Shown here piece by piece: positions 20,431 through 37,300 of a stretch of 37,942 bases of DNA. The notes under the pieces are model-generated. The model ran no database searches, was not told where the DNA came from, and saw only the letters and a program-made list of their open reading frames with translations. Source of the stretch: Pseudomonadota bacterium (GTDB taxonomy: Bacteria; Pseudomonadota; Gammaproteobacteria; Pseudomonadales; Moraxellaceae). The position numbers and the translations under genes are program-made. The stretch is from assembly GCA_963204705.1 (NCBI GenBank), contig CAUJHL010000086.1:1-37942 (forward strand), read 5' to 3'. Within the stretch, counting starts at the first letter, position 1, and every line of letters starts with the position of its first letter.

Positions 20431-21588
20431 TCACAGCGCCGCATGCTCAATGGCCTCAACCACGGTTTCCGTCGCATGAGGCTGAGCCATGGCACGAGCC
20501 CGAATGGCCATAGCCAGCAGCTCATCACGTTGCAGGATAGGCGCCAGACGATCGCTTAGCGATTCTGGTGTTAGCTCACGCTGAGGGCACAACAGGGCCG
20601 CCTCCGCATCCACCAGATAGCGTGCATTCGCGGTCTGATGATCATCCACCGCATGCGGTAAGGGAATGAATACCGCTGCAACGCCCACTGTCGCAATTTC
20701 GGTGACCGTGAGTGCACCAGCGCGACAAATCACCAGATCGACCTCACCGTACGCCGTGGCCATGTCCTCAATAAAAGGGACAACCTGCACCGCCAGTTGA
20801 GGATTATCCAGTGACTCATAGCGTTTCTGGGTGGCTTCCAGCTGAGACTGGCCACACTGATGCACTACGATCAGGGGCTGTTTCAGTAGATTCAGCGCCG
20901 CAGGCAGCTGCTCATTTAACGCTTGTGCGCCGAGCGACCCACCGACCACCAGTATGCGTATCGGCCCCTGACGTCCGGCAAATCGCTGCTCCGGCGGCTC
21001 GGTCGCCACAATGGCAGCACGTACCGGATTGCCGGAGGTCACTAGTCTGGCAGAGGACTCAAAGGTATTCGGGAAAGCCTGTAAGACAGTCCGGGCAAAG
21101 CGCGCCAAATGACTGTTGGTCATTCCGGCCACGGCATTTTGCTCCTGAATCACCAAGGGCACGCCCAGCAAACGGGCAGCCACCCCACCCGGGCCAGCGA
21201 CATAGCCACCGAAACCCGCCACCACATCCACATTCAACTGACGAATCAATCGCATACAGGCCAGCGTTGCCGACAGTACCCGAAATGGCGCAGCGAGTTT
21301 GCGCACCAGCCCATTGCCCCGCACCCCCTGAATGGCAATCGGATGCATGGGAATGCCTGTCGGCCCAACCAGCCGGTGCTCCATACCCTGCTCTGTCGCT
21401 AGCCAATGCACCTCCACCCCCCGCTGACGCAATTGCTCAGCCACGGCCAACGCGGGAAACACATGACCGCCGGTGCCCGCAGCCATGATCAGCACCCGGT
21501 CAACCCGGTGCGAACGCGGAGAATTAGAAATAGGTGAAGAAGCAGCCAGTGTCACGTCAGGAATTACCACACAAGAGAAAAATGCCAC
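20431..21588 (-). CDS. murG: UDP-GlcNAc:lipid-linked MurNAc-pentapeptide GlcNAc transferase
   Basis: 'VLIMAAGTGGHVFPALAVA', 'GFGGYVAGPGGVAA', 'QEQNAVAGMTN', 'VICRAGALTVTEI'. Exact start uncertain. Confidence 0.97.
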   Translation of the reverse strand: MAFFSCVVIPDVTLAASSPISNSPRSHRVDRVLIMAAGTGGHVFPALAVAEQLRQRGVEVHWLATEQGMEHRLVGPTGIPMHPIAIQGVRGNGLVRKLAAPFRVLSATLACMRLIRQLNVDVVAGFGGYVAGPGGVAARLLGVPLVIQEQNAVAGMTNSHLARFARTVLQAFPNTFESSARLVTSGNPVRAAIVATEPPEQRFAGRQGPIRILVVGGSLGAQALNEQLPAALNLLKQPLIVVHQCGQSQLEATQKRYESLDNPQLAVQVVPFIEDMATAYGEVDLVICRAGALTVTEIATVGVAAVFIPLPHAVDDHQTANARYLVDAEAALLCPQRELTPESLSDRLAPILQRDELLAMAIRARAMAQPHATETVVEAIEHAAL

Positions 21589-21701
21589 TGCAATGCGATA
21601 GAACAGCGATTGCCCAGGTTAGCCGGTGATCATAGCGTGTTCAGCGTGCTGCTTTGAAGGGCAGTCAATCGCCAAATGCGCAACTGTGTCCATGGCGTAG
21701 T

Positions 21702-21716
21702 AACTTGTTACAAGTT
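21702..21716. promoter_or_regulatory. Perfect 15-bp dyad AACTTGT-T-ACAAGTT, possible operator
   Basis: Read directly in the gshB-murG intergenic region. Confidence 0.4.
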
Positions 21717-21800
21717 CGCCGCGGCATCTGAGGCGTGGTGCCAGTTTCTGCCGGTTCCCTAAACGCTCTCTGAGCACGGTGGCTGTGTGACCGATATGGC

Positions 21801-22754
21801 TTAGCTGGGAGAAACGGGCCGCCCCTGCTCCAGCACCGCCAGAAAATCATCGGCGATTGAGGTACCAAACTGGGCATCAATTTCGCGTATGCAGGTCGGG
21901 CTAGTCACGTTGATTTCCGTCACATAGTCACCAATGACGTCCAGCCCCACAAACACCAAACCTTTCTCCCGCAGGATCGGCCCAACTGTTGACGCAATAC
22001 GCCGATCATTCTCAGACAAGGGCTGAGCCACGCCTTTACCCCCTGCCGCCAGATTACCGCGGGTTTCACCCTGCTGCGGAATGCGCGCCAGACAGTAGGG
22101 AACTGGCTCACCGTTGATCATCAGAATACGTTTATCCCCATGACTAATCTCAGGAATATACCGCTGCGCCATGATGGGCCACTGACCCAGTCCGGTGAGC
22201 ATTTCCAGGGTTGCGCCGACATTCGGGCTGCCAGTTTGTAAACGGAATATACCACTGCCACCCATGCCATCCAGTGGCTTGACGATGATATCGTGATGCT
22301 GGTCCAGAAACGCCCGCAACAAGGCCTGATCGCTGCTAACGCGCGTGGGAACCATCAGCTCAGGAAATTGGGTAGCAAAGAGTTTTTCGTTGCAGTCGCG
22401 CAGGCTTTGTGGTTTGTTCACCACCCATGCCCCTTCGCGTTCGGCCTGCTCCAGAATATAGGTGGAGTAGATGTAACGCAGGTCAAACGGTGGATCCTTG
22501 CGCATCAAAATGACGTCATAACTGGCGAGGGATTCAGTCACGCTCTGGCCAAACTGATAAAATGGTGCCTGTCCTTCAAAGACCTGCAGTGGCGCAACCT
22601 GACCATAGGCCTTGCCATTATCCAGCCACAGCTGATCCTGAGTCGCATAGCCCAGCGTATGCCCGCGTCGTGCGGCTGCCCACAGCATCGCCAATGTGGA
22701 GTCTTTTTTGGGATTTATCCGCTCAATGGGATCCATCACGACCAGTAGGCGCAT
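21801..22754 (-). CDS. gshB: Glutathione synthetase
   Basis: 'MDPIERINPKKDSTLAMLWAAARRGH', 'MRKDPPFDLRYIYSTYILEQAE', 'VKPLDGMGGSGIFRL', 'EINVTSPTCIREID'. Start at MRLLVV (ORF extends to 22799). Confidence 0.97.
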   Translation of the reverse strand: MRLLVVMDPIERINPKKDSTLAMLWAAARRGHTLGYATQDQLWLDNGKAYGQVAPLQVFEGQAPFYQFGQSVTESLASYDVILMRKDPPFDLRYIYSTYILEQAEREGAWVVNKPQSLRDCNEKLFATQFPELMVPTRVSSDQALLRAFLDQHHDIIVKPLDGMGGSGIFRLQTGSPNVGATLEMLTGLGQWPIMAQRYIPEISHGDKRILMINGEPVPYCLARIPQQGETRGNLAAGGKGVAQPLSENDRRIASTVGPILREKGLVFVGLDVIGDYVTEINVTSPTCIREIDAQFGTSIADDFLAVLEQGRPVSPS

Positions 22755-22832
22755 AGAGAGCTTCTTTTCGGGAAAAAAAGTTAGTATAAACCAGCTCATG
22801 CCACATCCAATGGCGCCTCACAGCCCCCATAC

Positions 22833-22866
22833 AAAAAAACCTGCCATGTATCCGGCAGGTTTTTTT
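22833..22866 (-). terminator. Symmetric intrinsic terminator between gltD and gshB
   Basis: AAAAAAACCTGCC-ATGTATCC-GGCAGGTTTTTTT; A-tract and T-tract make it potentially bidirectional. Confidence 0.9.
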
Positions 22867-22887
22867 ATCTACAGCAAGCAATGCGAA

Positions 22888-28868
<5,981 letters not shown>

Positions 28869-29151
28869 GGCATATCCTTGAACGACGGATGTATCAAAAA
28901 AGGCTATCCACCGGAGCGAAAGCATCCCATCCAGTGACTCTGGAGGAACACACTCGGGAAATGGCGGACAAAATGGTGGCGTATTTTACGCAAACAGACT
29001 GGAAAACTCAATGCAAAGGGGCGCTATTCAAGGTAATGCCCTGAATGCCAGACATTGCTCAGTCACGAAGTGCGTGCCCTGAACACGACGAAATTACCCC
29101 AACGGCAAGGCACGAGCCCGCGCCATCCATGGCGTGGGGTTATGTTGACTC

Positions 29152-30003
29152 TTACTGACCGTTAAAGGGATCCTGCACCGCAGGCATGGTCGCGTCTCCG
29201 GTACCAGGACTTGATGGTTCGGGTGGTGGCGCATCAGGTTGATCACTAAAGCCATCACTCACCGTACCCGTGGGTGCCGCCGATTCATTCGGTAATGCCC
29301 CATACGCTGGTTCACTCGTACCCGCACTGCCCCTTTTAGCTTCAGGAACAGTGACATCCATCACTGGGTCCTGAGGCAGAGGTACGGGCTTAAGGTCAAT
29401 CTGGCGGGCCTTATGCACGGTACTGTCACGAACTTTTTCATCCCCACTGCTACCACTGACATAGGGTTTATAACTGGAAAAGCGCTCAGGAAAAGCCTTG
29501 ACACTGTTTGGCAATCCAAAATCATTGGTCTGTAGCGCGCCCATGGTGGTCTGCATGGTGGTAAAAATACCGTAGGTCAAAATAAAACGTTCTGTCCGAC
29601 CCTCTACAAACCGGAAATAATGAAACTGGCTGCGATCTGCCCGCTTGGACAAATAATCGGTCACAATGGTTTCATTGGACACATTCATGATTTGCAGCGT
29701 CCAGTTGCTGGCTTGCGTTTCAATGAATGAAGCAGCCCGAAACTCGGGGCTGTGCTGCTCGGTAGGCGTATCTTTTTTCAGACTCAGAACCGGTACCACA
29801 TCGGTAAGCGCCCCCAGAGCCTGATCAAACATACTCTGACGCGTTTCCGTCTGAATGGAATCATTGCTGACCTGGGCTTCAGTCGTCGTGCGACCACTGA
29901 CTGCCAGCCATACCCAGATTAAAAATGCCGCAGCAAGGACAAGTCCTGCTACCGCCAGCCAAATGAGTGAAGGGGCCTGTTGCAGCCAGCGTCGCGATGT
30001 CAT
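29152..30003 (-). CDS. SPOR-domain-containing inner-membrane protein (DamX-like position)
   Basis: N-terminal TM '[23 protein letters not shown]'; SPOR-like '[21 protein letters not shown]...[31 protein letters not shown]'; located between aroB and gltB. ATGA overlap with aroB. Confidence 0.8.
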   Translation of the reverse strand: MTSRRWLQQAPSLIWLAVAGLVLAAAFLIWVWLAVSGRTTTEAQVSNDSIQTETRQSMFDQALGALTDVVPVLSLKKDTPTEQHSPEFRAASFIETQASNWTLQIMNVSNETIVTDYLSKRADRSQFHYFRFVEGRTERFILTYGIFTTMQTTMGALQTNDFGLPNSVKAFPERFSSYKPYVSGSSGDEKVRDSTVHKARQIDLKPVPLPQDPVMDVTVPEAKRGSAGTSEPAYGALPNESAAPTGTVSDGFSDQPDAPPPEPSSPGTGDATMPAVQDPFNGQ

Positions 30004-31166
30004 GAGCCATACTCCGTATCGCCGGTTAAAGGATTCATGGCGGCGGAATTGAACGGTTTACTGGAGCATTCCTCTGGGCGGCCTGGGCCACTCAGTCCTG
30101 CCCTCAGGGTTTCTGCCAGCAGTTCATCCGGAATATCAGAGGCAATCACCCCCTGCCCTACCCCCTTAAGCAATATAAAGCGCAATTTCCCGGCCAGCAC
30201 TTTTTTGTCATGCCCCATCAGCTTGAGCGCTTCATTAACAGGAATTGACGGCCCAAGGACAGGCAATCCTGCCCGTTTGAGAATATCCGCAATCCGCTGT
30301 TGATCAGCAGCAGAAATCCAGCCCAGACGCCGCGATAAATCCGCAGCCAGCATTGTACCGGCTGCAACGGCCTCCCCATGCAGCCATTCGCCATAACCCA
30401 TGTAGGTCTCAATCACATGGCCAAACGTATGCCCCAGATTTAATAAGGCCCGCTCGCCACGCTCTTCTTCATCCGCAGCTACAATCGCCGCCTTGTGCGC
30501 ACAGGAACGCGCCACTGCCTCTGCCAGTAGCACAGAATCCCCACCACTCAAAGACTCCATATGGGTTTCCAGCCATACCAGAAAGGCTTCATCGCGGATC
30601 AGGGCATATTTGATGACTTCCGCGAGACCTGCAGATAATTCACGCGGCGGCAGGGTGCTCAAGTGGTTCATACTGGCCAGCACCGCTCTGGGCTGCTTGA
30701 AGGCGCCAATCATATTTTTGCCCAGCGGATGATTGATACCGGTTTTCCCGCCAACGCTGCTATCCACCTGAGCCAACAAGGTAGTCGGTATTTGAATAAA
30801 AGCAACGCCACGCTGATACGTTGCCGCCGCAAAACCTGCCATGTCGCCAATCACACCGCCACCCAAAGCGACAATCGTACAATCCCGATTAAACCCTGCA
30901 CTGAGCAGCGCATCGTAGATGGTATTCAGGCTTTCATGCGTTTTATAGCGCTCGCCATCCGGCAAAATGCAACTTGCTACCTGCTTGCCACCACGAACAA
31001 GCGCTTCGTGATACAAAGCCAAATACAAGGGTGCTACGGTGACATTACTGACCAGCATGACTTGTTTGCCAGCCACATAAGGAATAAGACACTGGACGGG
31101 ATCCAGCTGATCATCAATAAAAATAGGGTATTCACGCCCGGAAAGGGCAACCTGTAGGGTAGTCAT
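30000..31166 (-). CDS. aroB: 3-dehydroquinate synthase
   Basis: '[21 protein letters not shown]', '[46 protein letters not shown]', '[11 protein letters not shown]'. Confidence 0.98.
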   Translation of the reverse strand: MTTLQVALSGREYPIFIDDQLDPVQCLIPYVAGKQVMLVSNVTVAPLYLALYHEALVRGGKQVASCILPDGERYKTHESLNTIYDALLSAGFNRDCTIVALGGGVIGDMAGFAAATYQRGVAFIQIPTTLLAQVDSSVGGKTGINHPLGKNMIGAFKQPRAVLASMNHLSTLPPRELSAGLAEVIKYALIRDEAFLVWLETHMESLSGGDSVLLAEAVARSCAHKAAIVAADEEERGERALLNLGHTFGHVIETYMGYGEWLHGEAVAAGTMLAADLSRRLGWISAADQQRIADILKRAGLPVLGPSIPVNEALKLMGHDKKVLAGKLRFILLKGVGQGVIASDIPDELLAETLRAGLSGPGRPEECSSKPFNSAAMNPLTGDTEYGS

Positions 31167-31193
31167 AACGCTTTTTGTCGGTGAGTTTGGTCG

Positions 31194-31736
31194 CTATTTT
31201 AGCGTGTTTGCAGCGTCAGCCGTAATGATCTGGATGATTTTTTGTGCGAGTTCGCGCGCGGAGCCATCGTTGGTCTCCACCACATAATGCGCAACCTCAC
31301 GATACAGCGGATCACGCTCCTTCAACAGTTGCGTTAGGCGTTGCTCGGGGTTACTGGTTTGCAGCAAGGGGCGGTTACGATCCCGACTGGTACGTGCCAA
31401 TTGCATCGCGACAGGGGTAAATAAATAAATCACTGTTCCACGATCATGAAGGGCTGTTCTGTTCGGTGCGCGTGTCACTGCCCCGCCACCAGTAGCCAAT
31501 ACCATGGGGCCCTTTTGAGTTAATTCGGCGATAACGGCTTCTTCACGTAAACGGAAGCCCGCCTCCCCTTCCTTCTCGAAAATCCAGGGAATCGTAGCAC
31601 CAGTACGCCGCTCAATCTCATGGTCGCTATCCACAAACGGCCTGCCGAGCAAATCCGCCAATTGTCGTCCGACAGTGGTTTTTCCTGCCCCCATGGGCCC
31701 CACCAGATACAGGTTATGGGGATAAGAAGACCGCAC
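31194..31736 (-). CDS. aroK: Shikimate kinase
   Basis: '[33 protein letters not shown]', 'ATGGGAV', located upstream of aroB. Confidence 0.97.
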   Translation of the reverse strand: MRSSYPHNLYLVGPMGAGKTTVGRQLADLLGRPFVDSDHEIERRTGATIPWIFEKEGEAGFRLREEAVIAELTQKGPMVLATGGGAVTRAPNRTALHDRGTVIYLFTPVAMQLARTSRDRNRPLLQTSNPEQRLTQLLKERDPLYREVAHYVVETNDGSARELAQKIIQIITADAANTLK

Positions 31737-31773
31737 CAGACACTCTCCTGCAAGGCCTTTTAAGCTTAGACAT

Positions 31774-31803
31774 AAAAAAAAATCAGCAGGTTAAACCCGC
31801 TGA
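31774..31803 (-). terminator. Intrinsic terminator downstream of pilQ
   Basis: Minus strand TCAGCGGGTT-T-AACCTGCTGA followed by TTTTTTTTT. Confidence 0.85.
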
Positions 31804-31909
31804 CTGAGGTGCATTCACAGTGTATCGCCAGCTAACCCTATGAACAGGCACTGGCTCACCCCACCTCCAATGGCGACAGGTATAACCCGGCGCCATCAGG
31901 GCAAGAGTA

Positions 31910-34123
31910 TCAGCGATTGGCGGCTGTCGTCGAATTTACCAGGCGCGGAGTTACAAAAATCAGCAGCTCCTGCTTGTTGTTCAACTGCACATCCTTCTTA
32001 AACAGACGACCGACATACGGCAAGTCACCCAGGAACGGCACTTTTGTGACACTATTCCCCGTTTCATTCTGGAAAATACCACCCAGAACAACCGTCTGGC
32101 CATCATCAATCAGCACATTGGTAGCTACACGGTTGGTGTTGATCGCTCGCACACCGGTTGCCTGCACTTCACCCGCTGTATCGCTATTGATCGCCAGATC
32201 CATACCAATACGTCCATCAGGGGTGATGTTAGGCGTCACTTCCAGGCTCAACTCTGCATTGATGAACTGCACAGCGGTTGCGCCACTGGAAGTAGCCATC
32301 TGGTAGGGAATCTGGGTACCGGCAGAGACTCGGGCCTTTTGCTTGTCGGTGGTCAGAACTTTCGGCGTAGCGATGATTTCACCCTTACCATCAGCCTGCA
32401 GGGCTGACAGTTCGAGGTCAAGCATCACATCTGACATCTTGATCAGACCCAGCGCCAGACGGCTAGCTCCGGTCGAGGTCACACCCAGATCAACGTTGAG
32501 GTTGTCAGGGCGATCAATCGTATACGAAACATATTTCTGATTACCCAGCGTTTTTTCTGTTGGGTTTCTCAGATTAAACAGGGTCGTTTCGCTACCACCG
32601 ATCAGCACGTTGTTGTTGGTCGCAATACCATCGGACTGCACGCCCCATTTCACCCCCAGCTCTTTGCTGAAATTATTGGTGGCACGAACAATACGCGCTT
32701 CAATCATGACCTGTTTAACGGGCACATCCACTTTTTCAATCAGGTCACGGATTTCATCAATTTTCTTGGCCGTGTCCTGAATGATCAGAGTATTGGTACG
32801 CACATCAATCGAAACAGTTCCACGTGAGGAAAGCAAACTACCCAGTGCTGCATCACCGCCATTACTACCGCTACCATTGTTCCGGCCGGAGGTAATCAGC
32901 CCTTGCACATCTGAGGCACGGGCATAGCTCAGCTGAATATACTCGGTGCGCAGCGGGGCAAGCTGCTCGACCTGCTGATTGGCCTGAATTTCCAGTTTTT
33001 CACGGGCCGCGACTTCTTCAGCGGGGGCAATCATGATCACGTTGCCGTTACGACGCTGTGCGAGCCCCTTGGTGCGCAAAATAATATCCAGTGCCTGATC
33101 CCAGGGCACATTCTGCAAACGAATCGTGATGCGATCTTTAACGGAATCACTCGCCACCAGATTGAGGTTGGTAAAATCAGCAATCAGCTGCAATACCGAA
33201 CGAACTTCAATGTCCTGAAAATTCAGAGACAACTTCTGGCCTGTGTAAACCGTTTCTGGCTTACGCTTTACCGCTTCCTTAGGCGTAGGTTTGACGCTAA
33301 TGGTCAGCTTGTTATCGGCCTGATACGCCAGATATTCGAAATCACCCTGTGGCTGGATGACCATCACGCCATTGTTACCATCGTTATAGGCATCAATCGT
33401 TTTGATCGGCGTATTAAAGTCATTAACATCCAGACGGCGACGCAGGCGTTCTGGCAGCTTGGTGCCCAGGAAGCGCGCGACAATTTTGCTTCCCTGCTGC
33501 TGCACATCGACGGGGATGGAGGGGCTGCTCAACGCCACCACGACCTGACCATCGCCACCGGATCCCCGGCGGAAATCGACATCGTTGATCGTCAGGCCGA
33601 CACGATTCCCTTCCTGTACAACAGGCCGGGCTGTCCCCTCAGGTGCGATGCGATTTGCATTGGCCACACTGACACCACCACCGATATCCGCCTGCCCCAG
33701 CTTTAAAATTAAGGTGTTTCCCTCAATACGCGTGGTGTATCCACCCGACTGGGTCAGATTAATCACCATGCGCGTCCGTTCCTGATTATCAATCACGGTA
33801 AAGCTACGCGCATTTTCCGTCGACAGATTTTGATATCGGCTGGCCAACCCACTGCGGGTATTCGGCAAATCCACCACCAGACGGGAAGGACGCTCAATCT
33901 GGTAGGCCTGCGGTGCTGGAGGCTGCCCGCTGAACACCAGTCTCAGTTCTGTTTCATGGTTCGGCAGGGAAACAGGGAGCACCTGAGTCAGGGAAACCGT
34001 TTCTGCTGCGAATGCTACTTGTGCGGTCAGTGCACACGAGCCCAGTAACAGGCTATCTACTAACTTGCGTCCCATTGTCTTGTCCTGCTGATTTACCTGC
34101 TTACCACGCTTGTGAATACTCAT
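31910..34123 (-). CDS. pilQ: Type IV pilus secretin PilQ
   Basis: Signal peptide, AMIN-like N-terminal domains, secretin/TonB short N-terminal region, secretin domain 'VLTTDKQKARVSAGTQIPYQ...VLIDDGQTVVLGGIFQNE...VPFLGDLPYVGRLFK'. Start MSIHKRG with upstream AGAGGAC. Confidence 0.97.
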   Translation of the reverse strand: MSIHKRGKQVNQQDKTMGRKLVDSLLLGSCALTAQVAFAAETVSLTQVLPVSLPNHETELRLVFSGQPPAPQAYQIERPSRLVVDLPNTRSGLASRYQNLSTENARSFTVIDNQERTRMVINLTQSGGYTTRIEGNTLILKLGQADIGGGVSVANANRIAPEGTARPVVQEGNRVGLTINDVDFRRGSGGDGQVVVALSSPSIPVDVQQQGSKIVARFLGTKLPERLRRRLDVNDFNTPIKTIDAYNDGNNGVMVIQPQGDFEYLAYQADNKLTISVKPTPKEAVKRKPETVYTGQKLSLNFQDIEVRSVLQLIADFTNLNLVASDSVKDRITIRLQNVPWDQALDIILRTKGLAQRRNGNVIMIAPAEEVAAREKLEIQANQQVEQLAPLRTEYIQLSYARASDVQGLITSGRNNGSGSNGGDAALGSLLSSRGTVSIDVRTNTLIIQDTAKKIDEIRDLIEKVDVPVKQVMIEARIVRATNNFSKELGVKWGVQSDGIATNNNVLIGGSETTLFNLRNPTEKTLGNQKYVSYTIDRPDNLNVDLGVTSTGASRLALGLIKMSDVMLDLELSALQADGKGEIIATPKVLTTDKQKARVSAGTQIPYQMATSSGATAVQFINAELSLEVTPNITPDGRIGMDLAINSDTAGEVQATGVRAINTNRVATNVLIDDGQTVVLGGIFQNETGNSVTKVPFLGDLPYVGRLFKKDVQLNNKQELLIFVTPRLVNSTTAANR

Positions 34124-34154
34124 TATATTGTCCTCTTGCATGTCAGAATGGCAA

Positions 34155-34688
34155 TTAACCACCTACGTCAACCATGACCAGGCTGCGGGGACGCTCAATA
34201 AAGCCATCCTTTCCATCCGGAACGATTTCAATAATATTGATCTGACTTGGAGTAATACCCACGATTCGACCATAATTCTTGCCCAGATAATTACCAACCT
34301 GTACCCGCAATACCGACCCCTCAGAGTCTTCGACCAAGCCAAACAATGGCTGTCCGGCTCGATTAATGGTCCCCCGCATCCGCAAGGACTCCAGCGGAAA
34401 TTGCTCCAGGTATTGGGGAGGGCGGGACAAATCTGGCATGACCCTGCGTCCCGACATGACCATGAGTTCCTGCGCCAGACTCGGCGGCATGAATGGACTA
34501 CGCAAGCGCTGGGCAGAATAACTAAATGTCGGAACCGGCAAAAACGCAGGCGGAGGCGGTACCGGTTGGGGCGGCTGATTATGAATCGCCTCCATTTCGG
34601 CAGACACTGAATCGATACGGGAACTACAACCCGATACGAGGGCAGTCACACCAACCAGAATGCCTATTAGGAGTGGCTGAACTTTCAT
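34155..34688 (-). CDS. pilP: Type IV pilus inner-membrane lipoprotein PilP
   Basis: Lipobox 'LVSGC'; 'LESLRMRGTINRAGQPLFGLVEDSEGSVLRVQVGNYLGKNYGRIVGI'. Confidence 0.95.
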   Translation of the reverse strand: MKVQPLLIGILVGVTALVSGCSSRIDSVSAEMEAIHNQPPQPVPPPPAFLPVPTFSYSAQRLRSPFMPPSLAQELMVMSGRRVMPDLSRPPQYLEQFPLESLRMRGTINRAGQPLFGLVEDSEGSVLRVQVGNYLGKNYGRIVGITPSQINIIEIVPDGKDGFIERPRSLVMVDVGG

Positions 34689-35425
34689 GGCTTAGCCTCC
34701 TCTGGTTTTGCTCCGCTTGCAGGTTTATCCGCGTTTGCAGTATCGGACTTATCATTATAACGATAGGTTTTAGCCTGAATCGTCATCACCAGCACAGGCA
34801 CATCATTTCGAGAGCTATCTTTTTGCTGGATAGGCTTAATGGTGAAATCATGCAAGGTCACAATTCGTGGCAAAGCTGCCAGGCCACTCACAAACCCACC
34901 AAAGGAATGAAAATCTCCCTGCCCAGTAATCTGGATCGGTAGCTCAACAAAAAACTCCTTGGGCTGTTCAGCCTTGACTTCAATCTTGCCAAACTGCACG
35001 CCACTGCCAACGCCCGTATAGTTGATGTCTTCCACCAATCCTGGAATTTCAGTTTCCTTGGGCAATTGACGCAGTAGCTGGCCAAACGTTTCTTCCATTT
35101 GGGTAATTTGCACTTGATACAGTTTTAAATTACGCAATTTGGAGTCTTTGTCGCGATATTCAGCCAACAAGGTAGTCTCCTGAGCACGCGCACCCTCGAT
35201 GGAAACCATTACCGGATTAATCAACAAAAAATAGGCTAGAGCTAGCGTTGCCAGCATCACAAAAAGGTAAACCGTCAGTTTCACTGGCAGCGGCCAGTTG
35301 CCCATGTTTTGCGGATCCAGCGAATTAAAACTATTCACAAAATCCTGAAAATTATAGGGCTGCTTTTTTGGCGTATCGTCCGCAGGCTTGTCACCTTTAG
35401 ACAGAGATAGTTTCGGTGACATCAT
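34685..35425 (-). CDS. pilO: Type IV pilus assembly protein PilO
   Basis: TM segment, coiled coil, 'LLRQLPKETEIPGLVEDINYTGVGSGVQF'; overlaps pilP and pilN ends. Confidence 0.95.
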   Translation of the reverse strand: MMSPKLSLSKGDKPADDTPKKQPYNFQDFVNSFNSLDPQNMGNWPLPVKLTVYLFVMLATLALAYFLLINPVMVSIEGARAQETTLLAEYRDKDSKLRNLKLYQVQITQMEETFGQLLRQLPKETEIPGLVEDINYTGVGSGVQFGKIEVKAEQPKEFFVELPIQITGQGDFHSFGGFVSGLAALPRIVTLHDFTIKPIQQKDSSRNDVPVLVMTIQAKTYRYNDKSDTANADKPASGAKPEEAKP

Positions 35426-36080
35426 GATCCACTCCCTGCACCAACGACTCCCTTGGGATTTGCAGGATCTTCAATCGCCTGCTCTTCCAGATCTACCGTT
35501 ACCACAAAATGTCCATACGAGTCTTCAGGGCGAGGAGCAACACCTCCTGAATCCGTGGGTTTAGTCGCATTTTCATTGGGTCCGGTATAGGAATTCATGA
35601 TCGCGGTTTTAAACCAGCTTGATCCCTCCAAATTCCGCAGGAATTCCGAAACAGTATTTGGGCTTTCTGCATAGCCTTCGATCGTAAACCGATTTTCGTT
35701 ATTCTCGTTTTTATCACCGCCACGCTGCCACAAAGTGAGGTACATGTTGGCAGGCACCAGCCGGGTCAATTCATCAAACAGACGAACCACAACCGGACGC
35801 TTGCCCTGCAGATCCTGAATCACTTTCATGCGGGCAACAATCTGATCACGGCGCGCCTGCAGATCTTTAAGATCCGATAGCTGACGATCCAGAGACTGAT
35901 TGGCATTGGTAATCTGGGCGTTTGCTTGCAGCTGGTCGTCCAGACGATTGTTAAAATACAGCCAGATCAAACCCGCAATAACCACCGCCAATAGAAATGC
36001 TGCTGCGTTTGTGATCAGAAATTCACGCTTGCGCTGCTCACGGAGCTCTGCTCGCCATGGCAGCAAATTTATCTTTGCCA

Positions 36081-36081
<1 letters not shown>
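35422..36081 (-). CDS. pilN: Type IV pilus assembly protein PilN
   Basis: 'INLLPWRAELREQRKREFL', TM, coiled coil, 'FTIEGYAESPNTVSEFLRNLEGSSWF'. Confidence 0.95.
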
Positions 36082-37151
<1,070 letters not shown>

Positions 37152-37227
37152 TTATTTTTCTCTTCACAATAACGAACAGCCAGGAGTCTCTGCGCGTTGA
37201 CGGTTTGTAGTCTTATCTTAGTGTTGA

Positions 37228-37257
37228 CTGACAGACAAACAATCTAACGGGTATACT
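37228..37257 (+). promoter_or_regulatory. Candidate sigma70 promoter for ponA
   Basis: CTGACA-18 nt-TATACT, -10 about 43 nt upstream of the ATG at 37301. Confidence 0.45.
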
Positions 37258-37300
37258 GCTCCGGCTCCTCGGTCCCAATTGGTATTAAAGCCTAGTTATA

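Noticed and set aside
21665-21880. 71-aa minus-strand ORF in the gshB-murG gap
   Set aside because: Overlaps the gshB 3' end, low-complexity Arg/Pro-rich translation and no homology signal that I recognise.
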